Assembly: GCA_002749535.1 (NCBI GenBank)
Contig: MZZL01000391.1
Coordinates: forward strand, 201,061 to 265,060
Source: Apophysomyces variabilis
Lineage: Eukaryota; Mucoromycota; Mucoromycetes; Mucorales; Mucoraceae
Direction: 5' to 3'
Length of the DNA: 64,000 nucleotides
Below the pieces are notes generated by a model, which was not told where the DNA came from, did no database searches, and saw only the letters and a list, made by a program, of their open reading frames with translations. The translations under genes were made by a program, and so were the position numbers. This document shows positions 1-9,763 of the stretch, one piece after another. The first letter of the stretch is position 1; each line of letters starts with the position of its first letter.

Positions 1-1290
1 TAACATTAGCTGGGAGGTACTGTAGAATTGGTTCACTTCGTTAGTGTCCAAATCTTAGAGCCTGATTAATTCCTCTGAATGGCTTTGGGTGCTTTTTGCC
101 CAGGAGTTGCCCACTGTCTCTCCTGTGCTAAATGTTAGTTAGGGCCATAGTCAGCTGCATAATAGAATATCCTACCTCTCGAGACCATACTTCCTCAGAT
201 CAAAGCACTGATTAAAGAAATTGAAGTTTGTTTCATACTTGATAGTTGGTTCATGGTTATTGCTGCGTCAATGAACTGATGAAAGTGCTTGCAGTGCGTT
301 ACCGTTGATCATTACAGAGCTCCAGCCGAACGATGGAAGAGGGACCAGAGAAAACAGGCTTGGCGGAGTGATGCTTTGTTGATCATCATCTTGAATTCCT
401 GCCAAACCTATGAGAGCTGAAGCCGCCTCGGCTTTTCGATGCGTTAAACCTGAATCTTTGTAGTATAAAGCGGAGCACAGGAGTGTTTGAACCAGGCGAG
501 GCAGACAAATCAGTGGGACGACAAGGACCGTGTATGCGATGACAGAGCTCATCCAACACTATGTTCGCAGCATTCACTGCACGAATATATACTATACTTA
601 CTGATGTTATCATCCATTGCAGCTCATCTTCAACGATGGCTTCAACTACATAATCCCAACAGATTGCTTTCGTTGCGCTTTGGTAAGCTCTACTTAGGAC
701 GCAACGCATTTATAGAATTCATACTGGAACAAGCTGCGCGAATCGATGTATTCAACAAGCAGAAATGCTGTTATTGAAGTTATCGGCTATATGGTTCGTG
801 TAAGCGGTCTCTAACGTGGTGCATGCGGCTGTAAGAGCGTCGCTGTCTCCGATAAATCCTTATAGAGCATAAATAATTTCTGGATGCTGTTGGCTGAATG
901 TTTCCGAATATACACGCACGCTGGAGGAGATTTGTATTCTTGTTTGAGACACCTTTCCCAAGTATTAACTGGCAGGCACTGTACCAGAAGCTTTACTAGA
1001 ATATGTAAACCAGAACCTCTGTTTCAGCGTTGCTAATGATATATCTCTTTACAAAGGTCTGCGCTCGGCAAAGCACTTCTCGAACAAAGCTAGATAACTT
1101 ATTAATTTTGCGGTGGTCACGGTGTTCGGCACGGACAATCGAATCAAATGCGATACCCGTTGTATGCATTTCGCTACCAGAAGCGAAAGCTTCTCGAACC
1201 CTTTTCCTTGATAGAGGGAAGATGATTGTCGCACTTAACCGATCTTGCTGCTGTGTGTCCCGTCTGGCCATAAGAACTACACACCACTGA
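1..1290 (-). pseudogene. Fanzor nuclease remnant (N-terminal and middle part)
   Basis: Minus-strand peptide pieces align, in order, with the Fanzor protein of copies A and B. REVLCRAQTFVKRYIISN (near 1,050) matches REVIFRSQLLVNSYIIAN. TKAICWDYVVEAIVEDELQW matches AKAIERDYIYELLARGDLHW. LSASPGSNTPVLRFIL (near 440) matches LSVSPGSYIPVFVYIL, SLFSLVPLPSFGW matches RLFSLSPSPSTHW, and FDLRKYGLER (near 178-210) matches FDFHKLGFDR. Directly after the last piece an AG/GTAGG donor sits at the same place as an intron in the intact copies. Pieces lie in different frames and are split by stops, so this is not a working gene. The RuvC part would lie left of the window. Confidence 0.8.
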
Positions 1291-3071
1291 AGAAGTTGAT
1301 GTCTTTGTTTTTGCCGATCGCACTCGGTTCTTCCACGCTTCTTTTCCCTGTTAACTTCAATGTTGTCATCAATAGCATTTCTCTTTCCCGTTAGAAATTA
1401 TGCGATTAGGACTTTGATAACGATTAATCCGGCTTTTTATACCATATACCTTTTACAAGGGGCATTCGCGATTTCTCTTTGTCTTGTGTCCAAGGGCCTG
1501 GCAATCTCGACATATGGCTATGGATCGCCATGTGAGATAAATGAATCCCATATATCAACAACATACCTTGTTGTTTTTTCGGTTTCCTCCACGTTTCGCT
1601 AATATTTTCCTATTACTCTTTTGATAAACGTATTCAAAATAAAAGGGCAAAGGGGCAAACCAAGCGAAACTAAAATTGTTGACAAGAGAAATAACGAATC
1701 TGTTATTAAGAGTGCGTAAGAAAACTGAAAGAAATAGCTGCATAAGGGGGGTGGGAAGGGAAAAGCATCTAAGTTTTGACAACTCTCGGAATCCGATTAC
1801 GAGTCACTTCGATTATTGTTCAATTGACAACATCTTCATAAGAATGTCATTTAAGCCGTTGGAGAAAATGCGTAAACATCGTTTCTTCAAATAATATACA
1901 GGTACCAAATCTATGAATTATTTTGACTTATAATGGATTATTTCGTTTACAGCATAAATATAGATATGAGTAAAGGCATTCATTAAGTTGAATTTATTTG
2001 GCCTGAAATAGAATGACGATATGTATAGGAAACCTACCAATCCTACTAACTGCAAAATACATAGCACACTTATTCTTTATCCTTTCGCTATGTAAAAAGG
2101 TCAAGGAAAGAACAGTTACAGAACGCTGGATAACCTGAAACAATCCCATTACAAAGCGTAATTGGACTTCGGCACACGGCTCTTTAAATATATATGTTAC
2201 TCATTTCTGTTCCTCAAGTCTTTTTTTGATATGACAGGTTGCTTTGAGAGTACCCGCAAGTATTTATTACAGTTGACTGGGATATGGCGCACTTTATGAC
2301 CACTTTTACATACAATTTTTTGTTGGTTTGGTGCGCTCATTCCGTTGTTTCCATCACAAATAATACTGTATTGAGACCTTCTTTGATAAGTGAGCTGGAT
2401 CTCATTTCAAGAATGAAATGGAGTGATATATTTTGGGCTCACAATCTTCCATTTCTCTAATTGTCTTCTACCTCCTCCTTCTAAATGATTATGGGCATGA
2501 TTAGCATTTCTAGGTATGAATTGACTCCTCTAATTAGTTCAACACAACAGGCGGTTATGGATGACACCTTATGTAATGCAGAAGCAGATATAGTGAAATA
2601 CTCAAAAGCTTCGCTACTTTGTTCTTGAGGTAATCCCCAAGACATTGAGAACAAGGATCAGCATGTTGCGAACCATGGCTTCTTTTAAGTAGCATGTAAG
2701 TTCCCCCGTATGTGTTAATACTCAGTTTTTCAAGTAATTTACGCTGATAATTAACCATTGAATTTCTTTTGTTACTGTAAATGGTATGTTTGATAAGGTT
2801 TAGCCATTAATTATTCACTTTCTATACATCATACAGGTACTGGCATTTTGCATGAAATAAACAGAATCGCCTACATCAATTCTCTGCTAATTTTTCTTTA
2901 TCTTCGACTGTTTTAAAGCATAGAATTATTTACGATTTTCTTTGAATTAGTGGGATAACTATCCATGACTTGGTGATGTAGTTACGCTTGCACCTGAACT
3001 AGAACACGCTTCTGTTTCAAAATCTCTGCATGGAATATTTATGGTTTGACTAGATGATTGTGCAAGCTTTG

Positions 3072-3119
3072 CCTCTCCAAAACTTCAAGTGGGATTTTCA
3101 AAAACTTGTAAAAATATAG
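3072..3119 (-). repeat. Decayed terminal repeat of the remnant element
   Basis: The end of the remnant reads AAACTTCAAGTGGGATTTTC and runs on to ATATAG, followed by TA at 3,120-3,121. It resembles the outer end of copies A and B (a block like GGTGGAATCTTCAAAAAC and an end in CTAG/TA). It faces the left end of copy A head to head, with only about 26 bp between the two. Confidence 0.6.
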
Positions 3120-3147
3120 TATTTCCCAAAAATAATTTCGCAAACTA

Positions 3148-3195
3148 ATGGTTTATCAAAAGTTTTTGAAGATTCCACCCAAAATTGTTTTAAGT
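3148..3195 (+). repeat. Left terminal inverted repeat, copy A
   Basis: Starts TGGTTTATCAAAAGTTTTTG and continues with GAAGATTCCACCCAAAATTG. It matches the complement of the right end of the same element with few changes. A TA lies immediately outside, at 3,146-3,147. Confidence 0.75.
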
Positions 3196-5517
3196 TTCGA
3201 AAGAGTCAAATTTTGCAGAATCATCCAATCAAACCATGAAGATTCCATTAAGAGATTTTGAATCAAAATCGTGTGCTCGTTCAGGGGCAAGCGTAACTCC
3301 ATCAGGAAGACATAGATACCCATCTCACTAATTAGAAGATAATTCTAAACGACCCAGTGGTTAAAACAGTTGAGGATACTGGAAAATATCATCAAAAACA
3401 GTGTAGCCGATTGTGTTTGTGTAATGCAAAACGCCAGATGTCTGTATGATGTATGGAAAGACAGTAAGTAAAGGTTGAACCTTATCAAATATATCAATTA
3501 CAATAACAAAACAAAGTCAGTAGTAGTTTTCAACGTAAATAGTTTGAATTACTGAGTATTACGTCGAGAAATACTGTTTATTGACTACTAGATTAGGATC
3601 GTAGTAGAGGATAATAGGGCTACAATTCCAGGGTCAGAATGGATACAGCTGAAAAAGAGTTCTTTATTCTTCTAAGCGCAGACTAATTAAATAGCTGGCT
3701 GTCAATTCTACTTCTACTTTCTACTTTCGGTTAATTCTATAACACATCTCATGGAGGCTTACGTGATATTTAAAACAAGCCATGGTTCCCCAACCGTCTG
3801 ACCCTTGTTCTCAATATCTTGTAAATTCTCTCACGAACAAAATGATCACGGAACTTTTGTTTATTCTATCATATCAGCTTCCTCAATACGTGAGGTCTCA
3901 TCCATAGCTGCCCCGCTGTGTTCAACAAATGAGAGTAGCACTTCCTATTTAGAACCGCTATTTATGGCGTAATCAGTCATTACAACAATGTGACAGAAAA
4001 TTAGAAAATGAAAGACTTAAAAAATTCCACTACATATGATCATGTTTTTGTTTATAAAGTGGGATCCAGAATGCATATCAAGGAAAGTTTGATCGTCCTT
4101 TCTAATGGAAACAACGATGAATTCATATTTTAGTGGTAAAGTTAACAATGAGTGTATAAAGAATAGTATCAATGGCCCTTCTTTGAGCGGACGATGACCA
4201 CGAATTACACGTTGTACCTGTATCATCTCTAGATCAATTCATTGATCTCATACACACTGGTCCATCCTCGTAAATCAGGTAAATGAGACCTTACTGACAG
4301 TGGCCGTCAAATGATCGCTCCCTTCTCTTTGACAGTTAAGCAATTGTTGACGACACGAGGTATCACATACCGCACCTTCCTATTCTCTTTCTCTAGGTTT
4401 AATGATTATATAGATTTTATTTGAATCCATCCTCACCGCTTGTGTAATGGACGAAATTTGGCAAAGTTGTAGAATCCAGATCATAGGTTCGCGTGAACCG
4501 GGTGCGAAACAAAAAATTAAATGCAAAACCTAGTTCGGATCCAGCCAGGGAAGACACTTATTTTGACAAGCACAAATATTATACTCCCTCTCTTTCTTAC
4601 GTCCACTTTCCCTTGGTTTTTCCTTCAGTGGTTATCATCAATGACTGATTCCGTATTACACGGTTCAATAAACCTCCTATTGACCCTTTTTGTTTCCATC
4701 AGTTTATTAGTCTATTCACCTTTGCTCTTTGCATGATTTAAGGAAAACAGAAAAGCTTCAAATAGTAGAGGAGGCCACAAACAAAGGTTTGTCATAAAGG
4801 CTTATCTCCTTGACCTACAAGTGTCTTTGTATACATTTCAGAATTAGATATTGTAATTTTCTTTGACAGAAATATGAGTATCGTAGAATATAGCAGTATA
4901 CTGTACGATTTAAACATACGCGACATTTGGCACGACTCACCTGTCAAGTATGTGATATCGGCTTGTAACTTACAATTTCGGAAAACCAGTTAGGCCTACA
5001 CATCTTAAAAGTCCTGTTTATCGGGGCTTGTATGGTGTTGTTAACCTTGATTTAGTAGCGCAGCGTAGACCCTGAAGTTTAATTTGACATTCTTGTTTCA
5101 AGCATGATGCCTCTCTGTTTAATAAAAGTTGTCCAACCTACTAGCTTAAAAGATTTAATAGAATTTTCTTTTGTTAGAAAATGAAAAAATCAGTCTTAAA
5201 CTTTCAAAGGTCTTATTTATGAATGTCGAGGAATAGATCATCGAATGGCATAATGGAAAATGTTGTTTCCACGTAAAGACGACGAATATATAGTCTGGAT
5301 ACACCGTCATTAATACGTGAAGAGCAAAAGTTGTCCAATTACGCATGTGACGGTTTCGGATTACCGTCGTACCTTAAAAGAGACAACAGAAGTAGCAAGA
5401 ACATTCTATCACATATCTTTTGCACTGTCTTCTCTCATCATGCTTCAAGCCGTTTTTGAGTGGTGCTGCTCAAAACTGACAGCTTTGATTCCGCGTTCCG
5501 ATGAATGAAACTGGCAA
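3196..5517. other. Non-coding left arm of element copy A
   Basis: About 2.3 kb of AT-rich DNA between the left terminal repeat and the Fanzor gene. Short ORFs at 4,017-4,226 (minus), 4,521-4,736 and 5,317-5,508 (plus) reappear in copy B, but that only reflects the near identity of the two copies. None shows a recognisable domain. A short perfect hairpin (GGTTC-GCGT-GAACC) lies near 4,487-4,500. The arm could hold the promoter of the Fanzor gene or a decayed transposase gene; I cannot tell which. Confidence 0.5.
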
Positions 5518-8317
5518 GATATCGTCTGCCTTTGCAAAATCAGAAAATATTTCCAACAAGAAGCAGAACGATTAAAACAAGAAGAAGGTGAGTCTTACAG
5601 AGGGGACAAGTTACTCTTGATCAGTAGCCTTTATTTATCATTTCACACATATCATGTTCAGCCTTTTGCAAAGACTGCGGCCTGAGTAGCCATCCAAATA
5701 AACGATACAAAGCATGTCCATTGAACGCGCGCCATGGAAAGAAACCTGGTAAGCTAATACAGTTTTTAATCCGCAAGGTGTCTCTGATAACGTCTCTTCC
5801 TGTGTAAGTTGGACTAAAGAGAAAATTGAATGCTACAGAGGAGGCAGAGGTTTCAGAGGCAAAAAAAACGTGGAAGACAACTTAAAGCGGAGGAGACATC
5901 GAATCCAAATAAATTCAACAAACCATGCCAGAGCTGCGGCGGTATCGATCATTCGAAATCTTCTTCTAAGAATTGCAGGAAACCCTCCAAAACGAAAAAG
6001 AGCGTTATTGCGGAGAAACTAAATGACAATCATTACGAAACTTTTACTCGAAAGTTACCAGCTTCATCTGTGCTGCGTCCAGAATTTCGAGAGATTTTCC
6101 AGGAGAATAGCGTTCGATCATCGGCCTTCCTTAGGGAAGTTATCTTCCGTTCTCAGCTACTTGTCAACTCGTACATTATTGCGAACTGTGAGAGGCCGGT
6201 GCCTTCTTATAGTAATACTCAAAACTTCTGGTATTCGGCGTGCCCGCTTATCATGGGCATCAATATTAGCAACAACAACCCCAATTTTCCTCAAGACCTA
6301 CGTGATCACAGGAGAGCTTTCTTGGATAACCATCCAAATGCTCTTTATCCTGTTAGGAATATTTCGGGTTACAGTGATGCCCTTTTCGCGGCCTGTGTCA
6401 CGTTGGCCACCATGTATTCCAACAATGTCGCTGAAAACTTTGAAAGCCGCCTAAAGGTTTATATCTTGAGACGGCTTACAAAGCTAATGCCTGTAAAATG
6501 AAAGCATACATAGTCCATAGCTCTCAACTAACTACATATGTATAGGGCTTATCCCAAAAATATGCAAAAGCCATTGAAAGAGACTATATTTATGAACTCC
6601 TTGCTAGAGGTGATCTTCACTGGCCTTTCGAAGATGAACTTGCCGTCTCGGACTTTGATCAGGCTGTAGAAACTATTTGTGGCGAGTTTACGACACTAAT
6701 GCCCGAATGGCAAACAAATGCGGAAAAACTATCTGTTTCTCCAGGCAGCTACATTCCAGTATTTGTATATATACTCACCGAATACAATCAAGAACATGAA
6801 GAAGCCAAACAAAAACAAAACGCGCCAAAAACCCAAGAAGCCGAAAAGGCAAAAGATAGTTTTAAGGATCTACCGCGATTGTTTTCTCTGTCTCCATCTC
6901 CTTCAACTCATTGGAGATTTATCTGCGTTAATTCCAGGACACTTCAACAGTTAACGAACATCAGTCATCGAAAAGACTATGAGGACCAGCTTGCCCAGTT
7001 TTATCAAGTTTTTGATTTCCACAAGCTGGGATTTGACAGGTATTTACTATGATTATTTGTAGCTAAATTTCTCAAGAATATCCGTTAGTCTGGAGCAGTT
7101 TCAAAATTTCGGTAACAGTGGACGAATCGCTTTCAAAAATGTTATCTTCACCGATGGCTACGCGCTTGACTTCCAGTTCGCTTGCGCACGAAAGACAGAG
7201 TCAGTGGTCAGGGACGTCAGCCTTTCTGTTGAACACATTGACGGTAGCCATATCTATGACAATTTTGCACCATGTGCGATTGAGCCGGGCATCAATAAAG
7301 TCTTTACTGTTTCTTATGGCTGTGGATCAGGACCTCATGAAATAAGGAGATGCTCAACCAAAGAATACTATGTGTATACCGGTTCGCCGAATAGACAGAA
7401 TAAAATGGAGAAGGAAAAAAAGCAGCAAGGTATACAGGACATTGAAACCTCATTGCAGTCTGGAAAAACAGCGCATATCGAAGCCTACGACGGTTATCTA
7501 AGATCTATATTCGGCAATATGGGCGTGCTTTTCCAGTTTTATGGTCCGCATCGAGTTGAAGCTCGATTTCGAGGATATCAAGGCGTGCAAAGAGCAAGAG
7601 AGGAAATGGTCAATATATTAGGATTTGGTGATAAAAAGTACAACTGTAGCAGACGGAAACGGACGAGATCGAACAGAAAAGCCCGGAAAAGGAAGCGAAA
7701 AAATCGAAAGAAGCAGGTCAATAAAGATTCAGAAGTTGGCAATCCGTTACACCAAAGGTTAGTATTTATCTGCACGACAGTTCGTTACCTGCAGTAATTA
7801 AAAGCTAATTGATAGCCTTCCCCAGCCAAATACATCTGCCGAACGCAGTACGCTTAACGAAACCAAGCGTTTACCTCACTGGAGGCAAAAGAAATCCACT
7901 GCTGAAAGAAAGTGTCACTCATTGTATTTGGGGACGGGATATTCAACAATCGATGCAACTACAAAGGATATAGATAGGGAGTTGTGAATATCCTATGGAG
8001 ATCGTCGAAACGGAGGGAAAAGCGCGAAGGATTATTGGTGCTCACGATAGATGAATACCTTTCTTCGCAAGTAAGTTGGAGCGATTGATAGTAATATAAT
8101 GCTCACAAACGTCGTTTAGGTGTGCCATAGCTGCAGATGCAGGTCCCTGCAAAAGCTTACCACAGCCGATTGCGTTTCTCACCATAGCATCTTGGTATGC
8201 AAAAACTGTAAGATGTTATGGGACCGAGACGTCTTGGCCAGTAAAATTTATTCGTTATTGTGGAGTCAATTTGGTCTGGGCAAGGAAGAGCAAGAGAGTT
8301 TGCCCGGCCCTCATTAG
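5518..8317 (+). pseudogene. Fanzor RNA-guided nuclease gene, copy A (two frame breaks)
   Basis: Eukaryotic TnpB homologue. A small exon at 5,662-5,748 encodes a zinc knuckle (FCKDCGLSSHPN...ACPLN); how it joins the next exon is unresolved. The main exons read 5,830-6,492 (second knuckle, PCQSCGGIDHSKSSSKNC), 6,546-7,039, 7,089-7,757, 7,816-8,070 and 8,120-8,317. Motifs in order: FTDGY (middle domain), RuvC-I as AIEPGIN at 7,279-7,299 (the family has Asp where this has Glu), LTIDEYLSSQ at 8,041-8,070, zinc ribbon CHSC...CKNC, and WDRDVLASK near 8,219-8,245. Around 7,985-7,987 the frame ends in TGA and the next motif block (ILWRSSKRREK) resumes one base off; copy B shares this break. Copy A alone lacks one A in the run after LASK (8,242 region), so the conserved Asn and the rest of the C-terminus are lost. 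Likely non-functional as read. Confidence 0.85.
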
Positions 8318-8345
8318 ATCAATATACTGCCGTTACGAATACGGT

Positions 8346-8575
8346 TGATCCCTCTGGGGACTTTTAGGTTTTTACGGTAAGTGTATTAGTCAATTTTTCT
8401 AGTTAGGATTGTTTTGCTTACGTTTATCTTTCGCAGGTGGTCACACCTATGAGCTCACTATCACATTTAACAGAGGATACTCACCAACAATTACTGGCAA
8501 ATGGTTTATAACTTTTATCTCTAAATCTTTAAACAATTTTGGATGAAATCTTCAAAAACTTTTGAATAAACCTAG
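8346..8575 (+). ncRNA. Candidate guide-RNA (omega-RNA) region at the 3' end of copy A
   Basis: TnpB and Fanzor proteins use a guide RNA made from the 3' end of their gene and the adjoining transposon end. Here about 230 bp lie between the end of the Fanzor reading frame and the right terminus. They are conserved between A and B (roughly 94 percent by eye). A GTAAGT...GCAG pair inside also allows an ordinary 3' intron. No fold was computed, so this is a positional suggestion only. Confidence 0.25.
8528..8575 (-). repeat. Right terminal inverted repeat, copy A
   Basis: Ends GATGAAATCTTCAAAAAC and TTTTGAATAAACC, followed by TAG and TA at 8,576-8,577. Read on the minus strand it matches the left terminal repeat of the same copy. 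Confidence 0.75.
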
Positions 8576-9763
8576 TACGAGCATGAAAGTCTCAGTCCAT
8601 CGGAATTTTAAATTTACATATGCATCTTGCATTGGCTTGGCAGGGAGATGGGTATGGCATCGTCAGTTTTTTGACAGGTATGTGAACTTCGTCAATCCAA
8701 GCTTTTATTAAATGACAATTAATATGAATTTATTAGCGTCAATCCCAGTTTTCAAAATGTGCCAAGTGTAATTGCTACATGCGACTTTCATTTTTGGAGA
8801 TAAAATACCAGTAGTTCACTTTGGCTGTTAAGTAAATTCAATGCCAGTTATGAACTATATATAAGCGAATCAATGATTCAGCTATCATGGTCGCATAGTC
8901 AAATAGCGAGTAGAGAGACAGACGCTCTGTGATGTGGACTGCTTTGCTAGTTGCTCTAGAGTTCAGGACTTTCAGCCAGATGTGGTGATATTAACCAATA
9001 TTACAATCGAGGAATTGGATAAGGGAAACACTCTGCAGAACAAGTGGATCAGACAACATAATAATAAGTTCCCATTAGATGCTCTGGCACAAGTAAAACA
9101 TCCTTAAAATGTTCTTACGTTATTTGGGGAGAATAGGCAAAAGTAGTCCTTTCTAGCTTTCAGAGCCGTTGTCATTCTTTATTTTATGTTGTGTGATCCG
9201 CCTCTGTAAATGTTTGGTTCTCCACCAGAGGTTTCTTGCTTAGCGATGTCAATTACTGTTGTTGTTCGTATCAATATATAAGCATAGAAATATGATCATG
9301 ATTTTTGCATACCTGTATTTAACATGTACGATCTAAAGATGGAAGCAGACATCTTCTGGTATATCAATGCATGTGTCCTACGTAAAACTTTTACACATTG
9401 CCAGTTTATATTTAGTGATGTTAAAATAATTCGGAGTAAAATCATTAGTTGCTATTATACACTTTGATACTGCAAGATAAATTAGACTTCCTTATTTTAT
9501 TTGTATTGATGCACTTTCCTTCAGTAGCATATAAGGTCTTTTTTAACCTATCGAGAAATACATAACGATGACCAATGGATTGTGGAAACCTGACTACTAT
9601 TTTGGTCGGAGCCACAACGTTATCCCCTTTCAACGTAGGTACACCAATAGAAAAGTATCGTGCACCTCTTCCTGGTTACAGTAGACCATTTTTCTTTTTC
9701 AAGCCACACCTGCAAAAAGTTCCAAAAGGACGAACAGACTTTCAATTAGACCACATTGCCCAT
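8576..9763. other. Spacer between Fanzor copy A and PWP2
   Basis: About 1.2 kb of AT-rich sequence with only short ORFs in clashing frames. I see no gene, repeat or RNA structure. The last part must hold the PWP2 promoter. Confidence 0.6.

Larger units (their letters stand above)
1..3119 (-). mobile_element. Degenerate Fanzor-type transposon remnant, 3' part outside window
   Basis: This stretch reads as an old relative of the two intact elements further right, in the same orientation as the copy at 26.5-31.9 kb. Two independent blocks show it. At about 2,510-3,119 the DNA aligns with the left arm of those elements, for example the shared GAACAAGG and CCATGGCTT blocks near 2,650-2,690, and it ends in a decayed copy of their terminal repeat at about 3,072-3,119, followed by TA. 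At 1-1,290 the minus strand encodes broken Fanzor protein segments. The distance between the blocks fits the layout of the intact copies with some loss. The element is cut by the window edge, so its other terminus cannot be seen. The divergence is far greater than between copies A and B, so it is older. Confidence 0.8.
3148..8575 (+). mobile_element. Fanzor transposon, copy A
   Basis: A unit of about 5.4 kb repeated almost base for base, in inverted orientation, at 26,500-31,925. Its ends are inverted repeats of about 45 bp: left GGTTTATCAAAAGTTTTTGA (from about 3,150), right the complement of GGTTTATTCAAAAGTTTTTG (to about 8,572). Both ends abut a TA dinucleotide, which would fit the TA target duplication of Tc1/mariner-type elements. 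This TA assignment is inferred from four ends and is not proven. The only recognisable gene is a Fanzor nuclease in the right half. The left half (3.2-5.3 kb) carries no ORF above about 70 codons and no visible transposase, so the element either moves with a transposase supplied in trans or is a Fanzor-only unit. Confidence 0.85.

Noticed and set aside
4525..4545. tRNA B-box-like sequence (AGTTCGGATCCAG) in the transposon arm
   Set aside because: No matching A box, anticodon arm or acceptor stem could be built around it on either strand.
4521..4736. Hydrophobic ORF in the left arm of copy A, also present in copy B
   Set aside because: Presence in both copies follows from their near identity. 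No domain, and no trace seen in the decayed third element.
7960..7990. ATATAG in copy A versus ACACCG in copy B taken as an A-specific stop
   Set aside because: That TAG is in a frame that does not carry the Fanzor motifs; in the motif frame the change is only Ile for Thr (KDI/KDT).
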